Under the pieces are notes generated by a model. The model was given only the letters and a program-made list of their open reading frames with translations. It made no database searches and was not told the DNA's origin. Below are positions 51,449 through 59,872 of a DNA stretch of 64,000 bases, one piece after another. The DNA comes from Fredinandcohnia humi. GTDB taxonomy: Bacteria > Bacillota > Bacilli > Bacillales > Bacillaceae_L. A program made the translations under genes and the position numbers. Location: the NCBI RefSeq assembly GCF_001439915.1, contig NZ_LMBW01000007.1, forward strand, positions 78,706 to 142,705, read 5' to 3'. The stretch's first letter is position 1, and each line of letters opens with the position of its first letter.

Positions 51449-52399
51449 ATGGAACAAGTAAGAGTAGGAGTAATCGGTCTTGGGGCAATTGGGGAAAGAT
51501 TAATCCAAGGTTTTAATGCAAATAAACAGACAGTTGTCACAGCAGTAGTTGATATGGATAAAGAGCGTGCCACAAAGATGGCGGAAAAGCTAGGTAGAAT
51601 CAACTGGTATGATAACCATAAGGACATGTTGGCAAAAGAGGAGTTGGACCTGGTCTATGTAGCTGTCCCACCAAAATTTCATCATGCCGTTACCATGGCT
51701 GTCATTGAAAAAGGGATTCATGTGTTATGTGAAAAACCTCTAGCGAATTCGGTTGAAGAGGCTAAGGAAATGTTCGAAAAAGCTGAGCAAGCTGGAATCA
51801 TTCATGCTATGAATTTCCCACTTAACTACAGTAACCCCGCAAATACTTTTGATCGGATGATTAAAGAGGGATACATAGGAAATTTACGTAAGCTTGAGCT
51901 TTCCATGAACTTCCCTAATTGGCCACGTTTATGGCAGCAGAACGATTGGGTAGCAGGCCGTGAACAAGGTGGTTTTGTGTTGGAGGTAGGAGTTCATTTT
52001 ATTCAATTAACACAACGAATCTTTGGTTCTATTGCGTATTTAAATAGCTGGTTGGAGCTCCCTGAAGACACTAGCAAATGTGAAACCGGGGTTATTGCTA
52101 CGTTAGAATTAGAAGATGGAACACCAATATTAATCAATGGAATGAGTCAAATTGCCGGAACGGAGCGAATCGCTTACACGGCTTATGGGACAGATGGAAC
52201 CCTTTCACTAGTAGATTGGGGTAAACTTGAAGGTGGTAAGCTAGGTGAAGAGATTCTGCCAATCGAAATGGAAAAGGAAGAAACCACCACACTCATTGAT
52301 CATCTCGTAGCTGCTATTGCCGGAAAAGAAAGCCAATTATATACATTTAAGGGTGGATATGAGGCACAGGTTATTCTAGAAAAACTTCGAAATATATAA
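51449..52399 (+). CDS. Gfo/Idh/MocA family oxidoreductase
   Basis: A 316-residue NAD(P)-dependent dehydrogenase. The Rossmann motif is VIGLGAIGERL (8-18), and CEKPLANS (about 92-99) carries the conserved Lys. The C-terminal domain has GFVLEVGVHFIQL near 175 with a likely substrate His. GGAGGAGAG precedes the ATG. It is separate from the SDR gene and from the iron locus. The substrate is unknown; it is not close to the paralogue at 16406. Confidence 0.87.
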   Translation: MEQVRVGVIGLGAIGERLIQGFNANKQTVVTAVVDMDKERATKMAEKLGRINWYDNHKDMLAKEELDLVYVAVPPKFHHAVTMAVIEKGIHVLCEKPLANSVEEAKEMFEKAEQAGIIHAMNFPLNYSNPANTFDRMIKEGYIGNLRKLELSMNFPNWPRLWQQNDWVAGREQGGFVLEVGVHFIQLTQRIFGSIAYLNSWLELPEDTSKCETGVIATLELEDGTPILINGMSQIAGTERIAYTAYGTDGTLSLVDWGKLEGGKLGEEILPIEMEKEETTTLIDHLVAAIAGKESQLYTFKGGYEAQVILEKLRNI

Positions 52400-52411
52400 A
52401 AGTAATAAAAG

Positions 52412-52445
52412 GCTCCCACCGAAAATGGCGGGAGCTCAATTTTTA
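52412..52445. terminator. Bidirectional terminator between the Gfo/Idh gene and the iron-binding protein
   Basis: GCTCCCACC, loop GAAAAT, GGCGGGAGC (one mismatched pair) then TCAATTTTT. Both convergent genes end here. Confidence 0.87.
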
Positions 52446-53414
52446 TTTTGCTAAGTATTTTTCAATATCATCAAGCATGAGGTTTGCCGCTAGGACGCCA
52501 CCTGCAGTATTCCAGATAGGGTCACTTACCTTGTGAACATTGCCTTCCTTCACAGCACTTAACCCTTTCCATAATGGATTGTTAATCCATTCTTCCTCAA
52601 CCTGGGTTGCCTCGCCATTCCCCGTTTCATATGTGAAGTAGAAAATAACGTCTCCGTCCATGAGCGGAATTTTCTCTTGGTCGACTTCACGTACAAATTG
52701 ATCATTTTGATCTTGGGCAAATAGTTCGACCTGCTGCTCTGGACGCTTTAAGCCTAATTTATCAAAAATCACACCTGAGAAGGTGTCGGTATAATAAATC
52801 CGAGTTCTGCCTTCCATAAAACGGACGACGGATACCTCTGTATCAGTATTGATGTTCTCTTTTACTTTATTTAAGTGGTCTTCAAACTCAGCAAGAACCT
52901 TTTTTCCTTCATCTTCCTTATTGATTGCTTTTGAATAAAGTGTAAAGTTCTTTTGCCAATCCCCGCGTAAATCCTCAGCAAAAACAGTAGGTGCAATTGC
53001 TTTTAACTGCTCATAAATATTTTCTTGGCGCATTTTGTTGCCGATAATGAGATCCGGCTCAAGGGCAGCAATTGCTTCGATGTTGACGGTACTTTCTTCA
53101 CCAACAACCTCTACACCTTCCATTTGATCCTTGATATGTGCGTACCAAGGGTCACCAATCCAAGAACGAACCGCTCCTATAGGCTTAACGCCCATTGCTA
53201 GCAAAGCCTCCGTTCCTTCGTTAGTTAATACGACAATTTTTTTAGGATCTTTATTAATTGGTGTTGAACCCATGGCATGTTCAACTGTGTATGTATTTGG
53301 ACTTTCAATTACCTCATTCTTGTCAGTATTATCTGCAGCGCCACAAGCAGCTAATACGAGTGAAAATACAGCTAGCGTAAGAAATGTAAGAAAAGCATTA
53401 TTCCTAAAATTCAT
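52443..53414 (-). CDS. Fe3+-siderophore-binding lipoprotein (PBP type III)
   Basis: A 323-residue ABC binding protein with signal peptide and lipobox VLAAC (Cys24). It has the class III helix backbone (about residue 160-185) and the pattern KDPKKIVVLTNEGTEALLAMGVKPIGAV, as in ferric-siderophore binders such as FeuA, YfiY or FhuD. AGGAGGATATAAA precedes ATG 53414. It is divergent from two permeases and shares a Fur-box region. The siderophore is not readable. Asn/Glu-rich linker after the Cys is as expected for a flexible anchor. Confidence 0.9.
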   Translation of the reverse strand: MNFRNNAFLTFLTLAVFSLVLAACGAADNTDKNEVIESPNTYTVEHAMGSTPINKDPKKIVVLTNEGTEALLAMGVKPIGAVRSWIGDPWYAHIKDQMEGVEVVGEESTVNIEAIAALEPDLIIGNKMRQENIYEQLKAIAPTVFAEDLRGDWQKNFTLYSKAINKEDEGKKVLAEFEDHLNKVKENINTDTEVSVVRFMEGRTRIYYTDTFSGVIFDKLGLKRPEQQVELFAQDQNDQFVREVDQEKIPLMDGDVIFYFTYETGNGEATQVEEEWINNPLWKGLSAVKEGNVHKVSDPIWNTAGGVLAANLMLDDIEKYLAK

Positions 53415-53433
53415 TTTATATCCTCCTGTTAAT

Positions 53434-53448
53434 TGATAATGGTTTTCA
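53434..53448. promoter_or_regulatory. Fur box (TGATAATGGTTTTCA)
   Basis: Matches the Bacillus 7-1-7 Fur pattern TGATAATNATTATCA with two deviations. It lies just downstream of the binding-protein gene promoter. Confidence 0.7.
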
Positions 53449-53460
53449 TTTACACTTATG

Positions 53461-53489
53461 ATGATAAGGTGATTTGAATTTTTAGTCAA
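53461..53489 (-). promoter_or_regulatory. Promoter of the siderophore-binding protein gene
   Basis: On the minus strand TTGACT (53489-53484) and TATCAT (53466-53461) are spaced by 17 bases. Confidence 0.8.
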
Positions 53490-53497
53490 TATAAAAT

Positions 53498-53512
53498 TGA
53501 GAATGATTTTCA
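53498..53512. promoter_or_regulatory. Fur box (TGAGAATGATTTTCA)
   Basis: Two deviations from the 7-1-7 pattern. Located between the divergent promoters. Confidence 0.8.
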
Positions 53513-53517
53513 TTCCG

Positions 53518-53546
53518 TTGACAATCATTCTCAATTCCAATAGACT
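53518..53546 (+). promoter_or_regulatory. Promoter of the FecCD permease operon
   Basis: TTGACA (53518-53523) and TAGACT (53541-53546) are spaced by 17 bases. The -35 is inside a Fur box. Confidence 0.75.
53519..53533. promoter_or_regulatory. Fur box (TGACAATCATTCTCA)
   Basis: Two deviations from the 7-1-7 pattern, overlapping the -35 of the permease promoter. With the other two boxes it predicts iron-dependent repression of both directions. Confidence 0.8.
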
Positions 53547-53686
53547 AAAAGAGAAATACTTACTAATTTTGACGTCCTTTTTGCTATGTATAAGAAGGCG
53601 GAAGAAAAGCAAAGCATATTATTAACATAAACATGTTTTATAATTGTCATACATGTCTTTCTACTATTCAAGGAGTTTTAAATATA

Positions 53687-54691
53687 ATGATTTTGAAATC
53701 AAATCAAGCTAAATTTACCGGGCTTATTATTGGAATTTTAGTATTGCTTTTTTCAATGTGCGCGAGCATTGTGTATGGATACACAGATACATCTTGGAAA
53801 ATGGCTTACGAAACATTCACTGCTTATAATGGCTCAAATGAACATATTATTATTGAAACAATTCGACTGCCGCGCGCACTCATTGCTGCAGCAGTTGGAG
53901 CAAGCTTGGCAATAGCTGGAGCACTCATGCAGGCTTTAACGAAGAATCCATTAGCATCACCCGGGATTTTTGGGGTCAATGCAGGAGCGGGTTTTTTTAT
54001 TGTCGTCGCTGTTTCCATATTCTCAATAAACTCATTGCAAGCCTTTACCTGGGTTGCTTTTTTAGGAGCAGCGGTTGCTGCGTTTATTGTCTATTTTATC
54101 GGTTCACTTGGCCGGGAAGGTCTCACTCCAATGAAATTAACATTAGCAGGAGCGGCAATGGCTGCGATGTTTTCTTCCTTTACACAGGGGTTGCTTGTCA
54201 TTGATGAGATGGCGCTAGATCAAGTATTATTTTGGCTTGCTGGCTCAATCCAAGGAAGAAAGCTTGAAATGCTAACGAGTGTCCTTCCATATTTGGGGAT
54301 AGCATGGGTCGTATCACTTCTATTAGCGAATAAAATCAATATCCTGACAATGGGTGAAGATGTAGCAAAAGGACTTGGACAGCGAACAGGAACTGTTAAG
54401 CTTTTAACAGCTATTACAATCATCCTCTTAGCTGGTGGAGCAGTTGCTGTTGCAGGACCAATTGGATTTATCGGGATTGTCATTCCACATCTTTCGCGCG
54501 CTTTAGTTGGCATTGACCACCGCTGGATTCTTCCATTTAGCGGAATTCTTGGCGGAGTTTTACTGCTATTGGCCGATATCTCAGCCCGGTATATTGTCAT
54601 GCCAGAAGAGGTGCCAGTAGGTGTTATGACTGCAATCATTGGAACACCTTTCTTTATTTATGTGGCGAGAAAGGGGTTTCGTAAAGCATGA
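53687..54691 (+). CDS. FecCD-family siderophore permease
   Basis: A 334-residue permease with about nine helices and the BtuC-like motifs LPRALIAAAVGASLAIAGALMQALTKNPLASPGIFGVNAGA (about 57-98) and GFIGIVIPHLSRALVG near 265. ATG 53687 is chosen because AAGGAG at 53670-53675 precedes it; a longer frame from 53633 has no such site. It overlaps the next permease by 4 bases. The transporter brings ferric siderophores through the membrane. Confidence 0.93.
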   Translation: MILKSNQAKFTGLIIGILVLLFSMCASIVYGYTDTSWKMAYETFTAYNGSNEHIIIETIRLPRALIAAAVGASLAIAGALMQALTKNPLASPGIFGVNAGAGFFIVVAVSIFSINSLQAFTWVAFLGAAVAAFIVYFIGSLGREGLTPMKLTLAGAAMAAMFSSFTQGLLVIDEMALDQVLFWLAGSIQGRKLEMLTSVLPYLGIAWVVSLLLANKINILTMGEDVAKGLGQRTGTVKLLTAITIILLAGGAVAVAGPIGFIGIVIPHLSRALVGIDHRWILPFSGILGGVLLLLADISARYIVMPEEVPVGVMTAIIGTPFFIYVARKGFRKA

Positions 54692-55746
54692 GTAAATATA
54701 GAGCCTTTCGTATGGGGAAAAAGGGGACTATCTCTTTTTTAATTGATCATCAAGCACTTAGGACATTTTCTATTTTAGTAGCGGTCGCACTTGTCTTGTT
54801 TTTAGTAAGCATCGGGCTAGGTGAAATGAAGATAGATCCTATAACAGTTATAAAAACATTGTTTGGCTATGGTACGCGAATGGAGCAATTGGTCGTTACA
54901 TCGTTTCGTCTACCACGCATTATCATTGCCTTTTTAGTAGGAATGGCACTCGCAGCTGCAGGGAGTATTCTCCAAGGAATTATACGAAATCCGCTTGCCT
55001 CACCAGATATTTTAGGTCTTACAGGTGGTGCGTCTGTTGCAGTTGTTGCTTTTTTAGCCTTTTTCTCAAATTCAAGTAATGCCTTAACAGTTAGTATTAA
55101 ATGGATGCCAGTCGCTGCATTTATTGGGGCAGCTGTCGTCGCTTTTTTAGTGTATGTATTGGCTTGGAAAAATGGTGTTTCACCGATTCGCCTTGTATTA
55201 ATCGGAATCGGGATTTCTGCCCTCACACAAGCTTTAACATCAGCATTTATGGTAATGGGACCAATTTATCAAGCAAGTCAAGCAAATATTTGGATTACCG
55301 GAACGGTGAATGGGTCAACATGGGCAAATGTACAAATCCTAAGTCCAGTTGTCATCATTTTATTGATCGTCTGCTTTATGCTCGCACGAAACTTAAACAT
55401 TCAGGAGCTGGGAGAAGAGCTAGCAACTGGTGTTGGAAGTGCTGTTCAGAAGCAAAGATTTCTTTTATTACTAGTAAGTACTGCATTAACAGGCAGTGCT
55501 GTTGCTTTTGCTGGCGGGATTGGTTTTGTTGGATTGATGGCACCACATATGGCACGGAGATTAGTTGGTTCAGCCTTCGGAGCATTGCTGCCAACAGCCG
55601 CTCTATTAGGTGGAATTCTTGTAATGCTAGCCGATTTAATTGGCAGAACCGTATTTTCACCAACTGAAGTTCCGGCTGGAGTGTTAACTGCCGCAATTGG
55701 AGCACCATATTTTATCTATTTGCTTTACAAGAGTAGAAATAGTTGA
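54688..55746 (+). CDS. FecCD-family siderophore permease
   Basis: A 352-residue permease with the same family motifs: [41 protein letters not shown] near 73 and [16 protein letters not shown] near 274. It pairs with the preceding permease as a heterodimer. The N-terminal 30 residues are a hydrophilic extension with basic residues. ATGA overlap with the preceding gene shows tight coupling. The ATPase gene starts 22 bases after its stop. Confidence 0.93.
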   Translation: MSKYRAFRMGKKGTISFLIDHQALRTFSILVAVALVLFLVSIGLGEMKIDPITVIKTLFGYGTRMEQLVVTSFRLPRIIIAFLVGMALAAAGSILQGIIRNPLASPDILGLTGGASVAVVAFLAFFSNSSNALTVSIKWMPVAAFIGAAVVAFLVYVLAWKNGVSPIRLVLIGIGISALTQALTSAFMVMGPIYQASQANIWITGTVNGSTWANVQILSPVVIILLIVCFMLARNLNIQELGEELATGVGSAVQKQRFLLLLVSTALTGSAVAFAGGIGFVGLMAPHMARRLVGSAFGALLPTAALLGGILVMLADLIGRTVFSPTEVPAGVLTAAIGAPYFIYLLYKSRNS

Positions 55747-55768
55747 AAATTGTAAGGGGGTGTATTTG

Positions 55769-56578
55769 GTGAATGCGTTGAAAACCGAAAACTTAACACT
55801 ATCGTACGGTGACTCCATTATCATCGAGAACTTACATCTTGAAATTCCAAAAGGTGAAATCACTGTTTTTATCGGTGGAAATGGTTGTGGAAAATCAACC
55901 TTGCTTCGTTCTTTAGCTAGACTTTTAAAGCCAAAACAAGGAGCGATTCTCCTGGAAGGGGAGAGAATCGCAAAACTTCCGACAAAAGAAGTAGCGAGAA
56001 AGCTTGCCATTCTTCCCCAAGGGCCAACTGCTCCTGAAGGCTTAACCGTCCTCCAGTTGGTTAAACAAGGTCGTTACCCTTACCAAAACTGGATCAAGCA
56101 ATGGACAGAAGAGGATGAAACAATGGTCAACCATGCCTTAGAAGCTACGAATATGACGGATTTCGCTGAACGTACTGTCGATTCCCTTTCAGGTGGCCAA
56201 CGTCAACGTGCTTGGATTGCAATGACACTTGCGCAGCAAACCGATATTATTTTACTTGACGAACCTACCACCTATCTTGATATGACACATCAAATCGAGA
56301 TTCTAGACCTTCTATTTGAACTGAACGAAACTGAAAACCGAACGATTATCATGGTTTTACATGATTTAAATTTAGCTTGCCGCTATGCTCATCATATTGT
56401 AGCGATAAAAGACAAACAAATTTATGGGCAGGGAAAACCTGAACTTGTCGTTAATGGCAGCCTTGTAAAAGATGTGTTTGGGATGGATTGTGAAGTTACG
56501 GTTGATCCGTTGTTCGGCACACCGTTATGCATTCCGCATGGCAAGGGAAGACGTATTCTGAACAAGATAGGAGTATAG
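55769..56578 (+). CDS. yusV: Siderophore ABC transporter ATP-binding protein (YusV/FecE family)
   Basis: A 269-residue ATPase: Walker [10 protein letters not shown] (near 37-45), signature [18 protein letters not shown] near 141, Walker [13 protein letters not shown] near 164 and switch His in [14 protein letters not shown]. The GTG at 55769 follows AAGGGGGTG. In B. subtilis YusV supplies ATPase to several siderophore uptake systems. Its neighbour YusU is also conserved here, which supports this symbol. Regulated with the permeases by Fur. Confidence 0.9.
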   Translation: MNALKTENLTLSYGDSIIIENLHLEIPKGEITVFIGGNGCGKSTLLRSLARLLKPKQGAILLEGERIAKLPTKEVARKLAILPQGPTAPEGLTVLQLVKQGRYPYQNWIKQWTEEDETMVNHALEATNMTDFAERTVDSLSGGQRQRAWIAMTLAQQTDIILLDEPTTYLDMTHQIEILDLLFELNETENRTIIMVLHDLNLACRYAHHIVAIKDKQIYGQGKPELVVNGSLVKDVFGMDCEVTVDPLFGTPLCIPHGKGRRILNKIGV

Positions 56579-56580
56579 CG

Positions 56581-57387
56581 ATGTCCAACCTTCTTTTAAA
56601 AACGGAAATCGAACAATTAAAGGAATTTCGTTTCAGTGACAGGCAATTCCTATCAAGCCTATCAAGTCCAATGACAGAGCTTTTTGAAGAAGAAAAAATA
56701 AAGCTGTATTTGGATAATGTCGGGCGTAGGATTTCAGTACCAGATAAACGAGTAGCAGCATCGATGTTCATGAAGCGGTATGGATTTTTTGCGGTCCTTA
56801 ATTTGTTTGCGATGACGGTCTTAAACAAACGACTAAATGTATCATTGTCCAACATCTCCTTGGAAACAAGTGATGAGGAGAAAATTTGGTATTGGAATCC
56901 GAAGTTCTATTTTTCCGACCTTAAGGCCGTGCCAGCGCCTGCCGATTCTCGAGATAAATGGCGAGAGGAAACAATACATGCTATTTTTCATGATCATATC
57001 CATGAAGTCCTAATGACGATTACAAAACATTCAGGACTATCAAAAAAGGTTCTTTGGGAAAATGTTGCCATTTATGTGTATTGGCTCTATGAATCTGTGT
57101 TGGCAAATCCAAAGTATGATGATAAACGAAAGATTATCCAGGGTGACTTTGAGTATCTCGTCAAGAAAGCAGAAGGGGGTCTATTCGGGTCGATTGGATT
57201 CAACCCTTTGTCACGTAATTTTGGGGTAAAGGTATATCGCCCGGAATACGACCAAAACATCCGAACAAGGAAAACATGCTGTCTTTACTATAAGACAACG
57301 AGTACGGAAGACCGCTGCAAAACATGTCCGCTAAATTGTAATATAGGAGATAAGTCCGATGAATCAAAAAATAGAAGAACAAGTTGA
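56581..57387 (+). CDS. FhuF-like ferric-siderophore reductase ([2Fe-2S])
   Basis: A 268-residue protein. The C-terminus has the FhuF-type cluster CC-x11-C-x2-C (Cys233, Cys234, Cys246, Cys249). FhuF proteins bind one 2Fe-2S cluster and release iron by reducing the imported ferric siderophore in the cytosol. The ATG at 56581 directly follows the ATPase gene with AGGAG inside its end. It overlaps the YusU-like gene by 29 bases. The link to the importer by position supports the function. Confidence 0.88.
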   Translation: MSNLLLKTEIEQLKEFRFSDRQFLSSLSSPMTELFEEEKIKLYLDNVGRRISVPDKRVAASMFMKRYGFFAVLNLFAMTVLNKRLNVSLSNISLETSDEEKIWYWNPKFYFSDLKAVPAPADSRDKWREETIHAIFHDHIHEVLMTITKHSGLSKKVLWENVAIYVYWLYESVLANPKYDDKRKIIQGDFEYLVKKAEGGLFGSIGFNPLSRNFGVKVYRPEYDQNIRTRKTCCLYYKTTSTEDRCKTCPLNCNIGDKSDESKNRRTS

Positions 57388-57613
57388 TGGATTGCTAGAA
57401 AAGTACACAGAGCTATTACTTGGTGAAAGCTCACCGGAACTAAAGGAAAAAGTAAAGCTTTGGTCGCTCTATATGCATATTTCAAAATCAATGCCACCGC
57501 TTGCTAAGCACTGGAATGAAACATATCCAGATGCAAAAGAAGGCATCAAGGAAATCATTGCAGAAATCAAAAACTTAAATGTAGAGCATCGTTCAAAAAC
57601 AAATAAGAGATGA
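57359..57613 (+). CDS. yusU: DUF2573 family protein (YusU-like)
   Basis: An 84-residue helical protein: IEEQVDGLLEKYTELLLGESSPELKEKVKLWSLYMHISKSMPPLAKHWN. This is close to B. subtilis YusU, which also neighbours yusV. Starts inside the FhuF-like gene in another frame, with GGAGATAAG upstream. Function is unknown; its persistent place suggests a helper in iron uptake. Its stop is within a terminator stem. Confidence 0.87.
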   Translation: MNQKIEEQVDGLLEKYTELLLGESSPELKEKVKLWSLYMHISKSMPPLAKHWNETYPDAKEGIKEIIAEIKNLNVEHRSKTNKR

Positions 57614-57643
57614 GGCACCTGTAAAGGGCTTCATCTCTTTTGT
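57605..57643 (+). terminator. Terminator of the siderophore operon
   Basis: AAGAGATGA pairs with TCATCTCTT, then TTTG. The stem covers the yusU stop. Confidence 0.85.
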
Positions 57644-57645
57644 TG

Positions 57646-58020
57646 TTATTGGACCGTATTATTGTCCGGAAATTGTGTTGTTGTATAGTTATAAAACTGT
57701 TGTAGCTTTTGTTGAACCTTTTGTGTTTCTGCTTCCTCAAGCTTATACCAGCCATTCTTAAACATGAGATTATAGAGTTCCCTTTGGCAATCCTGCGTTT
57801 CATTAAAAATGGAACGGATATCTTCATATAATCCCTCATGACTCATCTCATTTAGGGCAGTGCTATAAGCAGCCGTCATATATTTTTCCGTTGCTAGCAT
57901 GTCATTGATAAAATCGCGATCATTCATTTGTGGTGTTTTTGGAACAGTTGTTTTTGGGCTTTTCACTTGGTTTTGATTTTGCATTTGCTGATTCATTTGT
58001 TGATTCATTTGTTGATTCAT
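57646..58020 (-). CDS. CotF-type spore coat protein
   Basis: A 124-residue protein. N-terminal Gln/Asn/Met-rich repeats (MNQQ units, 1-25), then the CotF-like helical segment MNDRDFINDMLATEKYMTAAYSTALNEMSHEGLYEDIRSIFNETQDCQRELYNLMFKNGWYKLEE. ATG 58020 follows AAAGGAG at spacing 8; a longer frame is not supported. It is the downstream gene of a two-gene coat operon. CotF proteins are part of the spore coat. Confidence 0.88.
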   Translation of the reverse strand: MNQQMNQQMNQQMQNQNQVKSPKTTVPKTPQMNDRDFINDMLATEKYMTAAYSTALNEMSHEGLYEDIRSIFNETQDCQRELYNLMFKNGWYKLEEAETQKVQQKLQQFYNYTTTQFPDNNTVQ

Positions 58021-58034
58021 TATGTAACTCCTTT

Positions 58035-58352
58035 CTATTGCATTTGCTGGCTTTGAATTTGGCCTTGATTTGGTTGTTGTGGCTGTTGACCTGTATGCTT
58101 TTGCATATGATTTAAAATTTGCTGGTAGTGGCGCTGGTGCATCTGGCATGATTTTTCAATTGCCTGTGAGATTTCAGTCATCTTGCATTGACTTGCAAAG
58201 AAGTGTGCCTTTTTTAATGCTAGAAGATTCCAGGACAACATATCGGTTAAATACGATAAATCTTTGGTTGAAATGATGTCTGGTGCCTGTGCCAATTGTT
58301 GTCCCTTGGGTGTATAAAAAGGTTGCTGCTGTTGTGATTGCTGTTGTTGCAT
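58035..58352 (-). CDS. yusN: Small CotF-like spore coat protein (YusN-like)
   Basis: A 105-residue protein with Gln-rich ends and a central helix bundle (ISTKDLSYLTDMLSWNLLALKKAHFFASQC...HQRHYQQILNHM), related to CotF. AAGGAGGC precedes the ATG. It lies 14 bases upstream of the second coat gene. The position beside fadM matches B. subtilis yusN. A perfect 19-bp palindrome lies upstream (58405-58423). Confidence 0.8.
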   Translation of the reverse strand: MQQQQSQQQQPFYTPKGQQLAQAPDIISTKDLSYLTDMLSWNLLALKKAHFFASQCKMTEISQAIEKSCQMHQRHYQQILNHMQKHTGQQPQQPNQGQIQSQQMQ

Positions 58353-58404
58353 GTTGAAGCCTCCTTATCTAATTTTTCAATATTAGCTTGCCAACAAAAC
58401 GTTT

Positions 58405-58423
58405 TTGTATGCAATGCATACAA
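58405..58423. promoter_or_regulatory. Perfect 9-1-9 palindrome between coat and fadM genes
   Basis: TTGTATGCAATGCATACAA is fully symmetric around the central base. It resembles GntR-family operators of the TGTATGCATACA type. It sits 53 bases upstream of the coat operon start and 130 upstream of fadM. Confidence 0.6.
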
Positions 58424-58553
58424 TACTTAATGTAAGCGTTTAACAATTTTTTTTTACGTCTATATTCAAAGCAAAATAAACGTGATAAAATATATGAGAA
58501 TTTGGTAGATTGAGAGAATTGCAACTAGAGTACGTTTCGAGGGGGAACTTGGA

Positions 58554-59471
58554 ATGGAACAAGTTTTACGAAATTTCTTTTTGTTTTTATCGAAAAATAA
58601 AGCGTTTACAAATCTAGCGAGGAAATATGGTTTGCGTTTTGGTGCAGCAAGGTTTGTTGCTGGAGAAACCATTGATTTAGCCGTAAAAAAAATTAAAGAA
58701 CTAAATGCAATGGGTCTTGCAGTCACCATTGATTATCTTGGAGAGTTTGTCGATACTATCGATGAAGCAAATCTTATGGCCAACGGTTCAATTGAGGCAA
58801 TAAAAGCAATTGGACGGGAAAAGTTAAATGCACAGCTTTCTTTAAAAATGACCTCAATGGGATTGGATATTTCAGATGAGGTCGTGATGAATAATATGCG
58901 CAGAATTCTTGATGCTGCAAAAGAAAACAATGTATTCGTTACGATCGACATGGAGGATTACTCCAGATGTGAGAAGACAATTGCAATCTTTAAAGAGCTT
59001 CGAAAAGAATACGACAATGTAGGTACGGTTATTCAAGCCTATTTATATCGTACTGTCAAAGATATTGAGGACCTTGATGAGTATCATCCAAATCTTCGCC
59101 TCGTTAAAGGTGCCTATAAAGAGTCACCTGAAGTGGCATTCCCTGAAAAGAAGGATGTGGATGAGAACTTTAAGAAAATCGTCAAAATGCATTTGTTAAA
59201 TGGAAACTATACAGCAGTCGCCTCACATGATGAGGCGATGATCCAATATACGAAAGAATTAGTGAAAGAGCATAATATCAGTCATGACCAATTTGAATTC
59301 CAAATGCTTTATGGAATTCGTACGGAACGCCATGAGGAGCTTGTTAAAGAAGGCTATACGATGCGCGTGTATGTGCCATATGGAACTGACTGGTATGGGT
59401 ATTTCATGCGACGTCTGGCAGAACGTCCAGCAAACGTAGCTTTCGTTTTGAAAGGTGTATTTGGGAAGTAG
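58554..59471 (+). CDS. fadM: Proline dehydrogenase family protein (FadM type)
   Basis: A 305-residue FAD-dependent TIM-barrel protein of the PutB/proline dehydrogenase family: AVTIDYLGEFVDT near 62, VFVTIDMEDYSRCEKT near 125, RLVKGAYKESPEVAFPEKKDVD near 184, and RVYVPYGTDWYGYFMRRLAERPANV near 273. In B. subtilis fadM (yusM) sits just beside fadN and yusN, as here. GAGGGGGAAC precedes the ATG. It might oxidise proline or help with beta-oxidation electrons. No P5C dehydrogenase gene is nearby. Confidence 0.88.
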   Translation: MEQVLRNFFLFLSKNKAFTNLARKYGLRFGAARFVAGETIDLAVKKIKELNAMGLAVTIDYLGEFVDTIDEANLMANGSIEAIKAIGREKLNAQLSLKMTSMGLDISDEVVMNNMRRILDAAKENNVFVTIDMEDYSRCEKTIAIFKELRKEYDNVGTVIQAYLYRTVKDIEDLDEYHPNLRLVKGAYKESPEVAFPEKKDVDENFKKIVKMHLLNGNYTAVASHDEAMIQYTKELVKEHNISHDQFEFQMLYGIRTERHEELVKEGYTMRVYVPYGTDWYGYFMRRLAERPANVAFVLKGVFGK

Positions 59472-59487
59472 ATTGTTTGAAAATAGT

Positions 59488-59529
59488 AAAGCAGTAAGAG
59501 GAAATGATGTCTTTCTCGCGCTGCTTTTT
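59488..59529 (+). terminator. Terminator after fadM
   Basis: AAAGCAG pairs with CTGCTTT across a long loop that also contains AGAGGAAA and TCTTTCT, then TTTT. Confidence 0.65.
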
Positions 59530-59566
59530 GGTTGAACGAACTTTGACTAAATTATGTAGACGAAAC

Positions 59567-59840
59567 GTCTTTAGATTCGGCAATCATGAGAACCGAAACG
59601 CTTTTAGATTCGGATAGAAAAGGTCTTCATAGCGGTCATGAGAACCGAAACGCCGTTGGATTTGAATCGAAAAGGCCTTCATCGAGGTGATGAAGGCCCA
59701 AACGCCGTTGGATAATGATCGAAAAGGTCTTCATCGAGGTGATGAAGGCCCAAACGCCGTTGGATAATGATCGAAAAGGTCTTCATCGCGGTCCTGAAGA
59801 CCCCAACACCTAGAAATTCACACCGAAAAGTCCTTCATCA
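59567..59840. repeat. Tandem array with 52-bp period
   Basis: The ACGC/ACGCC element lies at 59600, 59652, 59704, 59756 and (as ACACC) 59808: four exact 52-bp steps. A shorter first unit starts at 59567. The middle units carry GATGAAGGCCCAAACGCCG, TTGGATAATGATCG and AAAAGGTCTTCATCG, in which GATGAAGGCC and its complement form a hairpin. The first units have CCGAAACG...TTAGATTCGG, related to the core of the 42781 array. Confidence 0.9.
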
Positions 59841-59872
59841 AGATTTATCCCCTAGAACATGCACAATTCTAT

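Noticed and set aside
55101-55667. 188-codon ORF in another frame of the second permease
   Set aside because: Odd amino-acid composition (Cys, Trp and Ser rich) and full overlap with a clear permease.
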